From positions 1 to 35,862 of the IMG/VR virus record IMGVR_UViG_3300034092_002828: a DNA stretch of 35,862 nt; one strand, 5' to 3'. Below, one piece after another: positions 21,348 to 28,353 of this stretch (position 1 is the stretch's first letter; the number at the start of each line of letters is the position of its first letter). A program made the translations under genes and the position numbers. Source of the stretch: a virus. The notes beneath the pieces were generated by a model. That model saw only the letters and a program-made list of their open reading frames with translations, was not told the DNA's origin and did not search any database.

Positions 21348-21728
21348 TTAGGCCCTTCTGTTAAATTGGGAAAGGATCTGGTTTATTCGCGCTTGCATAT
21401 CAGGGGTGTTAAATGCGCCAAATTCAGGGATGTTGCCTTGCGGATAAACCGGCATCCGATTGCCCGGATTTACTGGCATCTGCCCCATGCGGTCGCCCGG
21501 CATGTTGGCTGGACGCTGTGGCATATTCGCGGGCATTCCGGGCAACCCTCCTGCTTGCGCCACCCTGTCGCGAGACTGCTGCAACGATGGAGCTGCAACG
21601 GTACCCGGAGGGACTTGCCCACGCCGTTGAGCCTGAAGCCCACGGGCAAGTTCACGCCGTCTCTGCATTGCCATTGGATCTTTATTCCCTGATAGGCTCT
21701 GATATTCCTTGTACATGTCATTTGGCAT
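21348..21728 (-). CDS. Small Pro/Met-rich virion-region protein
   Basis: This 126-residue basic protein begins at an ATG overlapping the previous stop (TAATG). Residues 5-40 (MYKEYQSLSGNKDPMAMQRR, then RELARGLQAQRRG) parallel a segment of the next gene's product. The middle is low-complexity with repeated Met-Pro (GMPANMPQRPANMPGDRMGQ), and the end is a short helix (MQARINQILSQFN). It may be an assembly partner or a partial duplicate of its neighbour. Confidence 0.6.
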   Translation of the reverse strand: MPNDMYKEYQSLSGNKDPMAMQRRRELARGLQAQRRGQVPPGTVAAPSLQQSRDRVAQAGGLPGMPANMPQRPANMPGDRMGQMPVNPGNRMPVYPQGNIPEFGAFNTPDMQARINQILSQFNRRA

Positions 21729-23275
21729 TAGAAAATGTCCTCGATTTCAAACGTAATAGATGCTGCAGATAGTTCAACGCTCCCGATTTCAAACGTAATA
21801 GATGCTGCAAATAGTTCAACGCTCCCGACCTTTGTTTCAACGGCTAACGATAAGGAAGCGCACCTACCAATACTTGTAAGTGAGTACGAATCTTCGGAAG
21901 ATATCTGCGGGTAATCCCAAAGCGATACGTTCCAAATCGACGTGTTCCATAGGGAGGTACTCGGCTCCCCAATCTGAACAGTACCAAAAACGCCTTCCTG
22001 AAAATCACAATCAACGGCCATGCTGAATTTTAGCCCCGTTGGGGTTTTTACAGTTGGTCGAGCAAGCGTGAAGCGTTTAGTAGAGGCTCGGTTTCCAAAA
22101 TAAGTGTAGGCCGTCTTTATCTCGCTTCGTATGTATCCGCCGTTATCATCGGCCCCCCAGTGCGCCTCGTATATCTTGCCGCCGGCGGAAGAAAAGAATA
22201 GGCGGTCATCCATTGTGGCCCAATGGAAAGCGTGCATCCCGACATACCGAGTCCACGCCCCGATAGTAGGGTTCATAACGAACTGTTCTGCGGCATTGTA
22301 AACGGGAATATTTACGTAAAGAGATTGGGCTATTGGGTGATACTTTAGGCACCATCCGGAAGTATCGCCCCATGTTGTCGCAGCATCTAAGAACGACTTA
22401 TTGATTACATCTGTAACCGCTGCGTACTTTGCGGTATTGCCCGCTGTTAAAAGCGTTCCAAGAGCTGTAATTCCCGCTTTGTGGACGATAAGGAGATCGC
22501 TTCCAAAATTGTAGTATGCTCTACGTCCAGCTACAGGAGCGGGTAAGAAGAACCTAGCGGCTAATCCCCAATCGGATGCCGTATCTGGGTCAGTCCCTTC
22601 ATATACTAAAACCTCACCTTCGGAGGTAACTGCAACCAAATAATCCCGTAGGCCCACGCCCGTGTCTCGACTAAATGGAGCTAAGAACGCAAGGGTTCCC
22701 CCTCTTTGAGTGACGGTCTGTAGGTCAAACTCTTTTAGGTCTCCGGTCGTTGCGCGAAGGTCCCCATACCAGAAACTTGCGCTATTCTTTTCGACAAAAT
22801 AAAGACGATTCTTATAAACGGTGACATCTATCAGGCTAGAACTAACTAGCCCATGGTGTCCGGTATGTGATTGATAAGTAGGGGTAGTAACCGTAGTCCC
22901 GTTGTAGTTCCGTGGCGCATCTGAACCATTTACAAGAATAACGGTATTGTTAAATATCGCGTGTTGCCACTGATTGTTAGTTAGTCCAGTTGCGAGGGTA
23001 GTGGGAGTGGAACCTGTTACGTTTATCAGTTTCCCGTTCACACCTGCTATCAGTTGGGTGTTGCCGTTTTGCAAAGGAAACTCAATCAGCGTCTGAACAT
23101 CCGCGTTTTCGCCTGTATTGCAATGAAGGCGATACCCTTTACGAGTGCGCACGTAACCTTGATCTGGGTACACGTTTACCAGCTTAACAGCATAACCCTC
23201 CTTCATCTGGTCGAGCGGATCTCTGGTGTTCCAACCAAGATAAGGTGCTGATATGGTGGCGGTCGTAGCTTTCAT
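21728..23275 (-). CDS. Beta-rich tail hub/stabilisation protein
   Basis: This 515-residue protein starts by TAATG overlap with the previous gene. It opens with APYLGWNTRDPLDQM and VNVYPDQGYVRTRKGYR, a signature seen in phage proteins predicted to be beta-propellers. Repeated strands follow (LIAGVNGKLINVTG, FNNTVILVNGSDAPRNYNG, VYKNRLYFVEKNSASFWYG). Its place after the connector matches P22 gp10, which seals the packaged DNA and links portal and tail, so I infer a similar role. The last 30 residues hold a 14-residue tandem duplication (see the repeat). Confidence 0.65.
   Translation of the reverse strand: MKATTATISAPYLGWNTRDPLDQMKEGYAVKLVNVYPDQGYVRTRKGYRLHCNTGENADVQTLIEFPLQNGNTQLIAGVNGKLINVTGSTPTTLATGLTNNQWQHAIFNNTVILVNGSDAPRNYNGTTVTTPTYQSHTGHHGLVSSSLIDVTVYKNRLYFVEKNSASFWYGDLRATTGDLKEFDLQTVTQRGGTLAFLAPFSRDTGVGLRDYLVAVTSEGEVLVYEGTDPDTASDWGLAARFFLPAPVAGRRAYYNFGSDLLIVHKAGITALGTLLTAGNTAKYAAVTDVINKSFLDAATTWGDTSGWCLKYHPIAQSLYVNIPVYNAAEQFVMNPTIGAWTRYVGMHAFHWATMDDRLFFSSAGGKIYEAHWGADDNGGYIRSEIKTAYTYFGNRASTKRFTLARPTVKTPTGLKFSMAVDCDFQEGVFGTVQIGEPSTSLWNTSIWNVSLWDYPQISSEDSYSLTSIGRCASLSLAVETKVGSVELFAASITFEIGSVELSAASITFEIEDIF
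21744..21827 (-). repeat. Two tandem 42-bp copies at a gene end
   Basis: Bases 21744-21785 and 21786-21827 are 42-bp direct tandem copies differing at one position. They encode GSVELFAASITFEI and GSVELSAASITFEI in frame, adding 14 residues (probably one beta strand) to the end of the hub protein. The near identity indicates a recent event. Confidence 0.9.
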
Positions 23276-24186
23276 TAGAAGGTCGGTTTGTAGCTAGCCC
23301 CAAAATCAGAGACGTAAACCTTTCGGTTCGCGCCCGGCATCTTTGCTTCGTTTGCAGCCAAAATATCTGTAGCTTGGCTTAAAGTTTCTGGTGTCCAATT
23401 GATGTCAACGGTGCCTTGTTGCTCCTTTACTAGCTTGTTATCGAGAGCAATTTGCATCAGGCGGAGCTTTTCCTGTTCGGGTAGGTTGCCGTATGCTTCC
23501 CCAAACGTTTCATGGTTTGTGGCAAACTCGTAAATGTCTTGAGGTCTTAATGCCTCGTCTTTGCCTGTGTTCGCAAACTGGTTATTCACCCATTTGCCTG
23601 ACTCATCATATCCGACAAAGTCCTTGGCTAGGTTCTTGTTTTCAGCCTTCAGCGCGGCATCCTTTGTGTCCACCCATTCAGGTTTGGGGACATCGAACCC
23701 GTACATTTTAAGGCGTTCCCAGCGCTCTTTTTCGATGTTTGGAGCGGTGCCGCCCATTATCCTTGAGATTATCTTGGTACCTCCCCATGTCGGGTTCACC
23801 AACCATGAAGGCAGCCCTGCTTTTTCTAATTTTGCAACGCCATAAAATAAGGGGGCAACTGGCGCGAGACTACGACTAACATTTTGTGCGTTCCCTGTTT
23901 TTGCAGCATCCCAAGCCCTTCGCCCTGATCGTGCTATATAAGGAGCTGAGGTTTTTACTGTATTTATCACCGCACCTACTTTTCCACCTTTGGCATAACC
24001 TTCGGCTGCTGCAATCGCAACATCTTTCGTATAATCGCCCATCTCCGACTCAATTTCCCCGAATCGAGGAGCTTGAAAGCCCGATGGTGCACCTTGCCCC
24101 ACACCGTCCACACCCTGCATCTGGTTCTGGGCTCTAAGGTTCTGCTGTTGTTGTCGATACCAATCGACATAATTCATGTAAGGCAT
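23275..24186 (-). CDS. Virion-associated protein, unknown
   Basis: This 303-residue protein has its start overlapping the connector stop (TAATG). The N-terminus is Gln-rich (YVDWYRQQQQNLRAQNQMQG). An Ala/Gly/Lys helical region follows (YTKDVAIAAAEGYAKGGKVG), then a middle with SRSLAPVAPLFYGVAKLEKA. The C-terminal half has acidic and aromatic patches (PQDIYEFATNHETFGEAYGN). Its place between the connector and the gp10-position protein suggests a head-tail or ejection part. No family is recognised. Confidence 0.6.
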   Translation of the reverse strand: MPYMNYVDWYRQQQQNLRAQNQMQGVDGVGQGAPSGFQAPRFGEIESEMGDYTKDVAIAAAEGYAKGGKVGAVINTVKTSAPYIARSGRRAWDAAKTGNAQNVSRSLAPVAPLFYGVAKLEKAGLPSWLVNPTWGGTKIISRIMGGTAPNIEKERWERLKMYGFDVPKPEWVDTKDAALKAENKNLAKDFVGYDESGKWVNNQFANTGKDEALRPQDIYEFATNHETFGEAYGNLPEQEKLRLMQIALDNKLVKEQQGTVDINWTPETLSQATDILAANEAKMPGANRKVYVSDFGASYKPTF

Positions 24187-25037
24187 TACCAGTTACCCTC
24201 TTTGATATTTGCCTCAGAGATAAACGTTCCATACCCTCGGTAAAGGTTCGATGTTCTGCCGCCGTTTTGTTGGGCAAGATCCGCCTTTAACCCAAGGATG
24301 TATTCGGCTTCTAAGTCCCGATACTCAAACCCCTTAAAGCGATAAAATCGAGCTAAAATCCCTTTCATTAATACCGATGACTCAATCAATGGCTCATCAG
24401 TATCGGCTAGAAACTTCTGATATATCATGTCCTGAGCGGTCCATGTCACACTGCCATCGTTCCCGCTGTTGGCCGTAGTAGGGGCATTGGCTCCGGTTGT
24501 TCCTGCGCTCGTGTTACGCCAAATCTGAGAATCTGAATAAACATAAGTACCCGCCGCAACTACCGTCGAAGCCGTCCAGAGTTTAGGTCGAATCCAGCTT
24601 TTTGATTGGTAAAAGATTGAGACTTGCTCTCCGCCTGTAGGAGTTGGAACGAATGAAAGCCCTCTCCCCGCTGTGCTAGTTAGTTGGACTCGAAAAGCAA
24701 ACTTTGTAGGGGCTGCTGCTGTTTGCTTTATTTGTTGCCATTGAGCGAAGGTAATCGGCCCAGTCAAAGGGCTCATATCCGCCGTATACCATGCAGTTGA
24801 ATCCACCAATTCGGCAAAATCAGCAGGTAAAGGCTGGATTTCAGAGGCAATCAGAGTGAGCGTTCTTGCTTCGACTAGCTGAGGAAACTTGAATTTTCGA
24901 GCAGCTTCGGTGCCTCGTTCGTTAGCTATCGCTAAAAGCTGGCGCACCGTCCCGTCGTTATTACCGATAACGGTTGAAGGACTTGGCAACCCGCCGTAGT
25001 TGCACACATCTTGTATGATTGAGAGTAGGGTAGCCAT
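24186..25037 (-). CDS. Head-tail connector (tail adaptor) protein
   Basis: This 283-residue protein begins MATLLSIIQDVCNYGGLPSP and continues RQLLAIANERGTEAARKFKF and FAELVDSTAWYTADM, a pattern of phage adaptor proteins that sit under the portal. Residues 95-145 hold the conserved strand FAFRVQLTSTAGRGL and IFYQSKSWIRPKLW. Residues about 147-195 (VVAAGTYVYSDSQIWRN, SAGTTGANAPTTANS, GSVTWT) look like an inserted carbohydrate-binding-type module common in phage proteins. The rest is helical (IESSVLMKGILARFYRFKGF). It corresponds to P22 gp4 by gene order. An amber-interrupted paralogue lies directly upstream. Confidence 0.65.
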   Translation of the reverse strand: MATLLSIIQDVCNYGGLPSPSTVIGNNDGTVRQLLAIANERGTEAARKFKFPQLVEARTLTLIASEIQPLPADFAELVDSTAWYTADMSPLTGPITFAQWQQIKQTAAAPTKFAFRVQLTSTAGRGLSFVPTPTGGEQVSIFYQSKSWIRPKLWTASTVVAAGTYVYSDSQIWRNTSAGTTGANAPTTANSGNDGSVTWTAQDMIYQKFLADTDEPLIESSVLMKGILARFYRFKGFEYRDLEAEYILGLKADLAQQNGGRTSNLYRGYGTFISEANIKEGNW

Positions 25038-25078
25038 GTCGCCGCTTCGTTTTATTTAACGTAGCGGAGAGGCAAAGC

Positions 25079-25119
25079 CCCCGCGATTGGTAAGTTTAGT
25101 GTACCTAATAACCGCGGGG
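25079..25119 (-). promoter_or_regulatory. Hairpin in the connector gene leader
   Basis: CCCCGCG (25079-25085) pairs with CGCGGGG (25113-25119). Inside, TTGGTA (25087-25092) can pair in part with TACCTAA near 25101-25107. The element fills the 104-bp gap before the connector gene. Elements of the same order (CGGAGAGGC, then TTGGTAA, then GTAC) recur in the leader of the interrupted paralogue, so this leader seems to have been duplicated with the gene. Confidence 0.5.
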
Positions 25120-25141
25120 TAGAGCAATTATTTCTTTGACT

Positions 25142-25588
25142 TTACCAAGTCTTTGAGCGGTAAAAGAGGCTGATTGTTTCGGTTCCTACCGGAGTAGGGT
25201 GCATGGCAACGGCTCGTGCGCCTTTGCTGTTTTGCGATACGCGAAATGCAAACTTGATTCCAGCGTTACCTGTTTGTGTAAGTGCCTGCTATTCCCGAGG
25301 CATAATTGGGCCTCGAATTGGGGTCATATCTCCCGTGTACCATGCCGTTGAATCGAGTAATTCAGCGCAATCGGCAGGGAGCGTTTGGTTAGTTCCAGCA
25401 ACAAGGGAGAGGGAAGAGAGCTTAGTAAGCTGTGGCCAATCAAACATCCGAACGGCTTCAATGCCTCGTTCGTTGGCAATCGCAAGCAACTGTCTTGTAG
25501 TTGCGTCTGTATTGTTGATTATGGATGTCGGGCGAGGAAAGCCACCAAAGTCACAGGCATCTTGGAGAACAGAGAGAAGAGTCGCCAC
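25142..25588 (-). pseudogene. Duplicated connector gene interrupted by one TAG
   Basis: From the GTG at 25588, a 99-residue frame (MATLLSVLQDACDFGGFPRP, RQLLAIANERGIEAVRMFDW, AELLDSTAWYTGDMTPIRGP) ends at TAG, 25289-25291. Translation past it in the same frame continues QALTQTGNAGIKFAFRV, then HPTPVGTETISLFYRSKTW, and stops at TAA (25142-25144). This aligns with the intact connector through IFYQSKSW without a frameshift, and the TAG falls where the intact protein has Trp. The copy ends just before the inserted module of the intact gene. It is either a recent nonsense pseudogene, a functional 99-residue protein, or a readthrough gene of 148 residues. An AGGATTTT element precedes the start. Confidence 0.75.
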
Positions 25589-25752
25589 GTTTCAAAATCC
25601 TGTAAGACTTCAAAACGGAGAGGCTCTAACAAAGGGCCGCCGTTGGTAACGCTCTTTACGGGTACAAAAGAGGGGCCGAGCGATGTCCCCCCTTTATCTT
25701 ATGTTAATTGCAGCTATTTTGCCACAACTACTTTTTGCTCTTTATTAGCGTT
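25589..25752 (-). promoter_or_regulatory. Leader of the interrupted connector paralogue
   Basis: This 164-bp stretch has no credible gene. It contains CGGAGAGGC (25616-25624), TTGGTAA (25643-25649) and a GGGTAC element in the same order as the leader of the intact connector gene. A long pyrimidine tract lies at its right. I see no clear promoter. Confidence 0.45.
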
Positions 25753-26001
25753 TCAACCTAAATAATTAAAATCCGTCCGGAACCAATCACTCTGCGCCTC
25801 TTCGCCTTGATCATCTGGACTAACAAAAACCCACCGACCATCTTGGATCTGTTGAACATCTGCCCATTTGACCGTTAAAATGTTAGGCTCAATTTCACCA
25901 GTTGCCGCGTTAATTCCAGCCTTTGCGTAACCCATAGAAACACTAATTGCGGCTTCTGCTTGAAGGGCTTCTGATTCTGTATTGAATACTAAGTATTTCA
26001 T
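25753..26001 (-). CDS. Small phage protein, unknown function
   Basis: This 82-residue acidic protein has its start at 26001, next to the stop of the LamG-like gene. It begins MKYLVFNTESEALQAEAAIS and ends in a tract with a WVFVSPDDQG motif. Similar short proteins lie next to fibre or decoration genes in many phages, but I know no function. Tight packing suggests it is translated with the LamG-like protein. Confidence 0.6.
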   Translation of the reverse strand: MKYLVFNTESEALQAEAAISVSMGYAKAGINAATGEIEPNILTVKWADVQQIQDGRWVFVSPDDQGEEAQSDWFRTDFNYLG

Positions 26002-26002
26002 A

Positions 26003-26818
26003 TTACGGTGCTACATTTTTATACGGATGATCGGCGGGCAGGTCAGCGACCAAGCCCCACTTCCAAGCGAGGTAGCCTTCGTATTGCTGCCGCTCCAGCG
26101 TGGTCAGGTTGCGGTTACACAGGATGATTTCGGAGATGTTCTTCTCGCTGAACGCAGTTAGCGCTTGCTGCCTTCCCGCTATCTGAAAGTTGGTTGTTGC
26201 GGTGCTTTCCCACGTTTGGGTGCCAGTTGACCGGTAGTTACCGCTCGCCCCTGTAACGGTGACAGTAGCCGTTCCACCATTGCCGGCAGTCCCGCCAGTT
26301 CGGCCCAGCGTTGCGATTTTGTTGCCTGTGAACGTTGTTACGGCGACGTCAACACCAATCGCTGCAATATCAGTGTGGTGGTAGCCAATGCGCGAGAAGC
26401 CCTCCATCCTTTGCAGAATGGGATGTCCGCCTCCGGGTGTGGCAACTGCGGACCTAAACCCAGCGATCATCAGCCAAGCTCCAGCAGTCGTTACGAAGTT
26501 GAACGCAGCACCAATGAAAAAGTCATTACTTGCATCTGCTGATGTGCCTGTAATGAAAAACACATCGTCCGTTGCATCGAACTTCAGGGTAGGCTTGCCG
26601 TTGAACCCGGTCGCCAGATACTCAGGCTGCAAGGATGCCGTGGTCTGAACAGCGTGCTTTGCGTTGCCAGATTTGTCACTCCACTGCGAGACGTTTGAGC
26701 CGTTGAGTGTGATGGTGCTGGTATCCGCAGCATCTAGCCATAAAGACAAATCTGACAAAAGGGCCGGAGTCCATCCAGCAATCCCAGCAAGCCCAGCGGC
26801 CCCTATTCCGCGCAACAT
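26003..26818 (-). CDS. LamG-like minor structural protein
   Basis: Residues of the mature frame begin LRGIGAAGLAGIAGWTPALL, then LSLWLDAADTSTITLNGSNV and WSDKSGNAKHAV, the opening of a concanavalin-like (LamG) jelly-roll common in phage appendages. It ends with the recurring LTTLERQQYEGYLAWKWGL and LPADHPYKNVAP. Such domains bind carbohydrate, on host or capsid. The start is uncertain: the frame is open to an ATG at 26923, which would overlap the upstream gene by 90 bp, and GTG at 26834 overlaps its TAG. I favour the ATG at 26818, 14 bp after that stop, giving 271 residues. None has a strong ribosome-binding site. Confidence 0.7.
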   Translation of the reverse strand: MLRGIGAAGLAGIAGWTPALLSDLSLWLDAADTSTITLNGSNVSQWSDKSGNAKHAVQTTASLQPEYLATGFNGKPTLKFDATDDVFFITGTSADASNDFFIGAAFNFVTTAGAWLMIAGFRSAVATPGGGHPILQRMEGFSRIGYHHTDIAAIGVDVAVTTFTGNKIATLGRTGGTAGNGGTATVTVTGASGNYRSTGTQTWESTATTNFQIAGRQQALTAFSEKNISEIILCNRNLTTLERQQYEGYLAWKWGLVADLPADHPYKNVAP

Positions 26819-26832
26819 TAAAGCGTTAGTCA

Positions 26833-27213
26833 CTAGAACACCACGTATTGAATTGAACCCGACACCTGTACTGCTGCGGACAAGTTGATATTTAAAAGGG
26901 CGCCAGCCGCCGTTGCGCCCCATCCTCCAGGATTAAATGGAAGGACCTTCCCACCGCTTGCTGGGAATGATTGCCCCTTGCAAATCACAGCACCACCAGC
27001 CCCGCTTTGCCATTCCACGGTAACCGCTCCGGTGCAAAGAAACTCCATCGAGATGATATAAATGCTTTTTCCAGCAACCGCCGCAACAACAGTGGTATTG
27101 CCACTAGTGTTGGCATTTATTGGAGCATATTGCACATTAAGCAATTCGCCCGAAGGAGACCATATGCGATCTACCGCATGACCAAAGGTGACACCGTTAG
27201 CAAGTCCGCTCAT
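26833..27213 (-). CDS. Small beta-rich virion protein
   Basis: This 126-residue protein has AAGGGTAAGAA before its ATG, which overlaps the preceding stop. It is all-beta in character: VDRIWSPSGELLNVQYAPIN, NTTVVAAVAGKSIYIISMEF, VEWQSGAGGAVICKGQSFPA, LPFNPGGWGATAAGALLNIN, and a closing QVSGSIQYVVF. This arrangement is common in phage genomes near capsid and appendage genes and looks like a decoration or receptor-binding jelly roll. No catalytic motif is seen. Confidence 0.65.
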   Translation of the reverse strand: MSGLANGVTFGHAVDRIWSPSGELLNVQYAPINANTSGNTTVVAAVAGKSIYIISMEFLCTGAVTVEWQSGAGGAVICKGQSFPASGGKVLPFNPGGWGATAAGALLNINLSAAVQVSGSIQYVVF

Positions 27214-27773
27214 TTCTTACCCTTTACGAGTTCTTTTAACATGTCTTGTAGTTCGGCATTCTGCTTCTGCATTGCCGCCATTTGCTCTTTGAGAGCTTCT
27301 ACTTCAACGTTCTTGCTCGGCTTTGCGTCAAGATAATCGTTAGCTCGCTTTCTCATGTTCATTGCGCCAATCCCAATCGCGCTCAACACATGATCGCCCA
27401 CTTTTGATAACTGTTCAACCGAAAAAACATGGGCTCTTGTGCACATATCTTTTTGGGTTTCGGTAAAGCCAAGAACATCAAGAGGGGTCCCAATATCTTG
27501 CCCTTCATTGAGCTGCCATTGCCTGTAGACTTCTGAAAATCGCTTAATATCGGCAGGGGTTACGACGCGAACAACTGTGTCGCCGCCTGGGACTTTTATT
27601 TCAATGTATTCAAGCTGAACAGAATCGTCGTAAATATCACGTTCCTCGATACGGCTTTCTTCCGCCTTGTATTTTGGGCCTCTATAGAACCGTACTCTGA
27701 GCGACGAGTCATCCCCGTGACGCATCCGCTGGCCTGAGTTTGGCATCCGATCTTCTAGTATTTGTGGGAACAT
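27210..27773 (-). CDS. Head-region protein with C-terminal coiled coil
   Basis: This 187-residue protein starts behind AAAAAGGAAAGGATTC. The N-terminal half is basic then beta-like (LRVRFYRGPKYKAEESRIEE, YIEIKVPGGDTVVRVVTPAD). The middle has FTETQKDMCTRAHVFSVEQL and VGDHVLSAIGIGAMNMRKRA, which resembles a helix-hairpin-helix pattern. The end is a coiled coil (EVEALKEQMAAMQKQNAELQ). It follows the coat and decoration genes. Roles as head-completion or capsid-interior protein are possible. No family name is certain. Confidence 0.6.
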   Translation of the reverse strand: MFPQILEDRMPNSGQRMRHGDDSSLRVRFYRGPKYKAEESRIEERDIYDDSVQLEYIEIKVPGGDTVVRVVTPADIKRFSEVYRQWQLNEGQDIGTPLDVLGFTETQKDMCTRAHVFSVEQLSKVGDHVLSAIGIGAMNMRKRANDYLDAKPSKNVEVEALKEQMAAMQKQNAELQDMLKELVKGKK

Positions 27774-27795
27774 GAATCCTTTCCTTTTTGAAATA

Positions 27796-27812
27796 GGGAG
27801 AAGCCGCCTCCC
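27796..27812 (-). terminator. Weak hairpin between head genes
   Basis: GGGAG (27796-27800) pairs with CTCCC (27808-27812) around AAGCCGC. On the minus strand the stem is followed by only a few T's, so this would be a partial terminator, possibly lowering transcription after the strongly expressed coat and decoration genes. It sits in a 55-bp gap. Confidence 0.3.
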
Positions 27813-27828
27813 CCCTTTACCTTATGCC

Positions 27829-28332
27829 TTAGTTACTTGCTCCGTAGAACAATTCGCCAGGGCAATAAATTGTTATTGCAACGTCTGCTGCGGCAACCGC
27901 TGCCGAACTATTGTGGAACGCATTAAGAAACTTACCAGTGATGGCAAGGTCATCAAGTTTTCCGTCAGTTGCGCTTAGAGATACTTGAGCATTGGCCGCA
28001 ATAGCCTGTGCAGAAGTTGCTTGAAGCACCCCGCCAGTCCCAATCCAGAAATAGTTCCCAGTTGGTACTGTGGCAAACTGCACAATCCCTACGCATCCGA
28101 CAAGAGCATCGTCCCCAGCTGCGGCTACTTCCAGTTCCCCAGAGGTAGCGTTCAAGCGAAGAATGTATGCCAACTTGTTGACCGCATTGGCTCCAAGTGT
28201 ATTTTTAACAAGTCGGTAAAACTTGCCATCCTTCCCTGTAACTCTTTGACCAGCTACAAATCCGGTTGGAAGCGTTGTGCCAACATATTCCAGTTCAACC
28301 CCACCAAGGGGCTCAATTATTCCAATACCCAT
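27829..28332 (-). CDS. Capsid decoration or head fibre protein
   Basis: This 167-residue protein has GGAGGCTATTATT before the ATG. It is hydrophobic and beta-rich (VELEYVGTTLPTGFVAGQRV, YFWIGTGGVLQATSA, NAQVSLSATDGKLDD, VAITIYCPGELFYGASN). It lies next to the coat gene, the usual place of decoration proteins (DUF2190-like), which bind the outer capsid and stabilise it. Composition and position support this; no diagnostic motif does. Confidence 0.6.
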   Translation of the reverse strand: MGIGIIEPLGGVELEYVGTTLPTGFVAGQRVTGKDGKFYRLVKNTLGANAVNKLAYILRLNATSGELEVAAAGDDALVGCVGIVQFATVPTGNYFWIGTGGVLQATSAQAIAANAQVSLSATDGKLDDLAITGKFLNAFHNSSAAVAAADVAITIYCPGELFYGASN

Positions 28333-28353
28333 AATAATAGCCTCCGATAGAGT

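Noticed and set aside
25142-25588. Genome-wide amber recoding (TAG read as an amino acid)
   Set aside because: Several clear genes end at TAG in sensible places, for example at 1738 and the stop before 12754, and no suppressor tRNA is visible.
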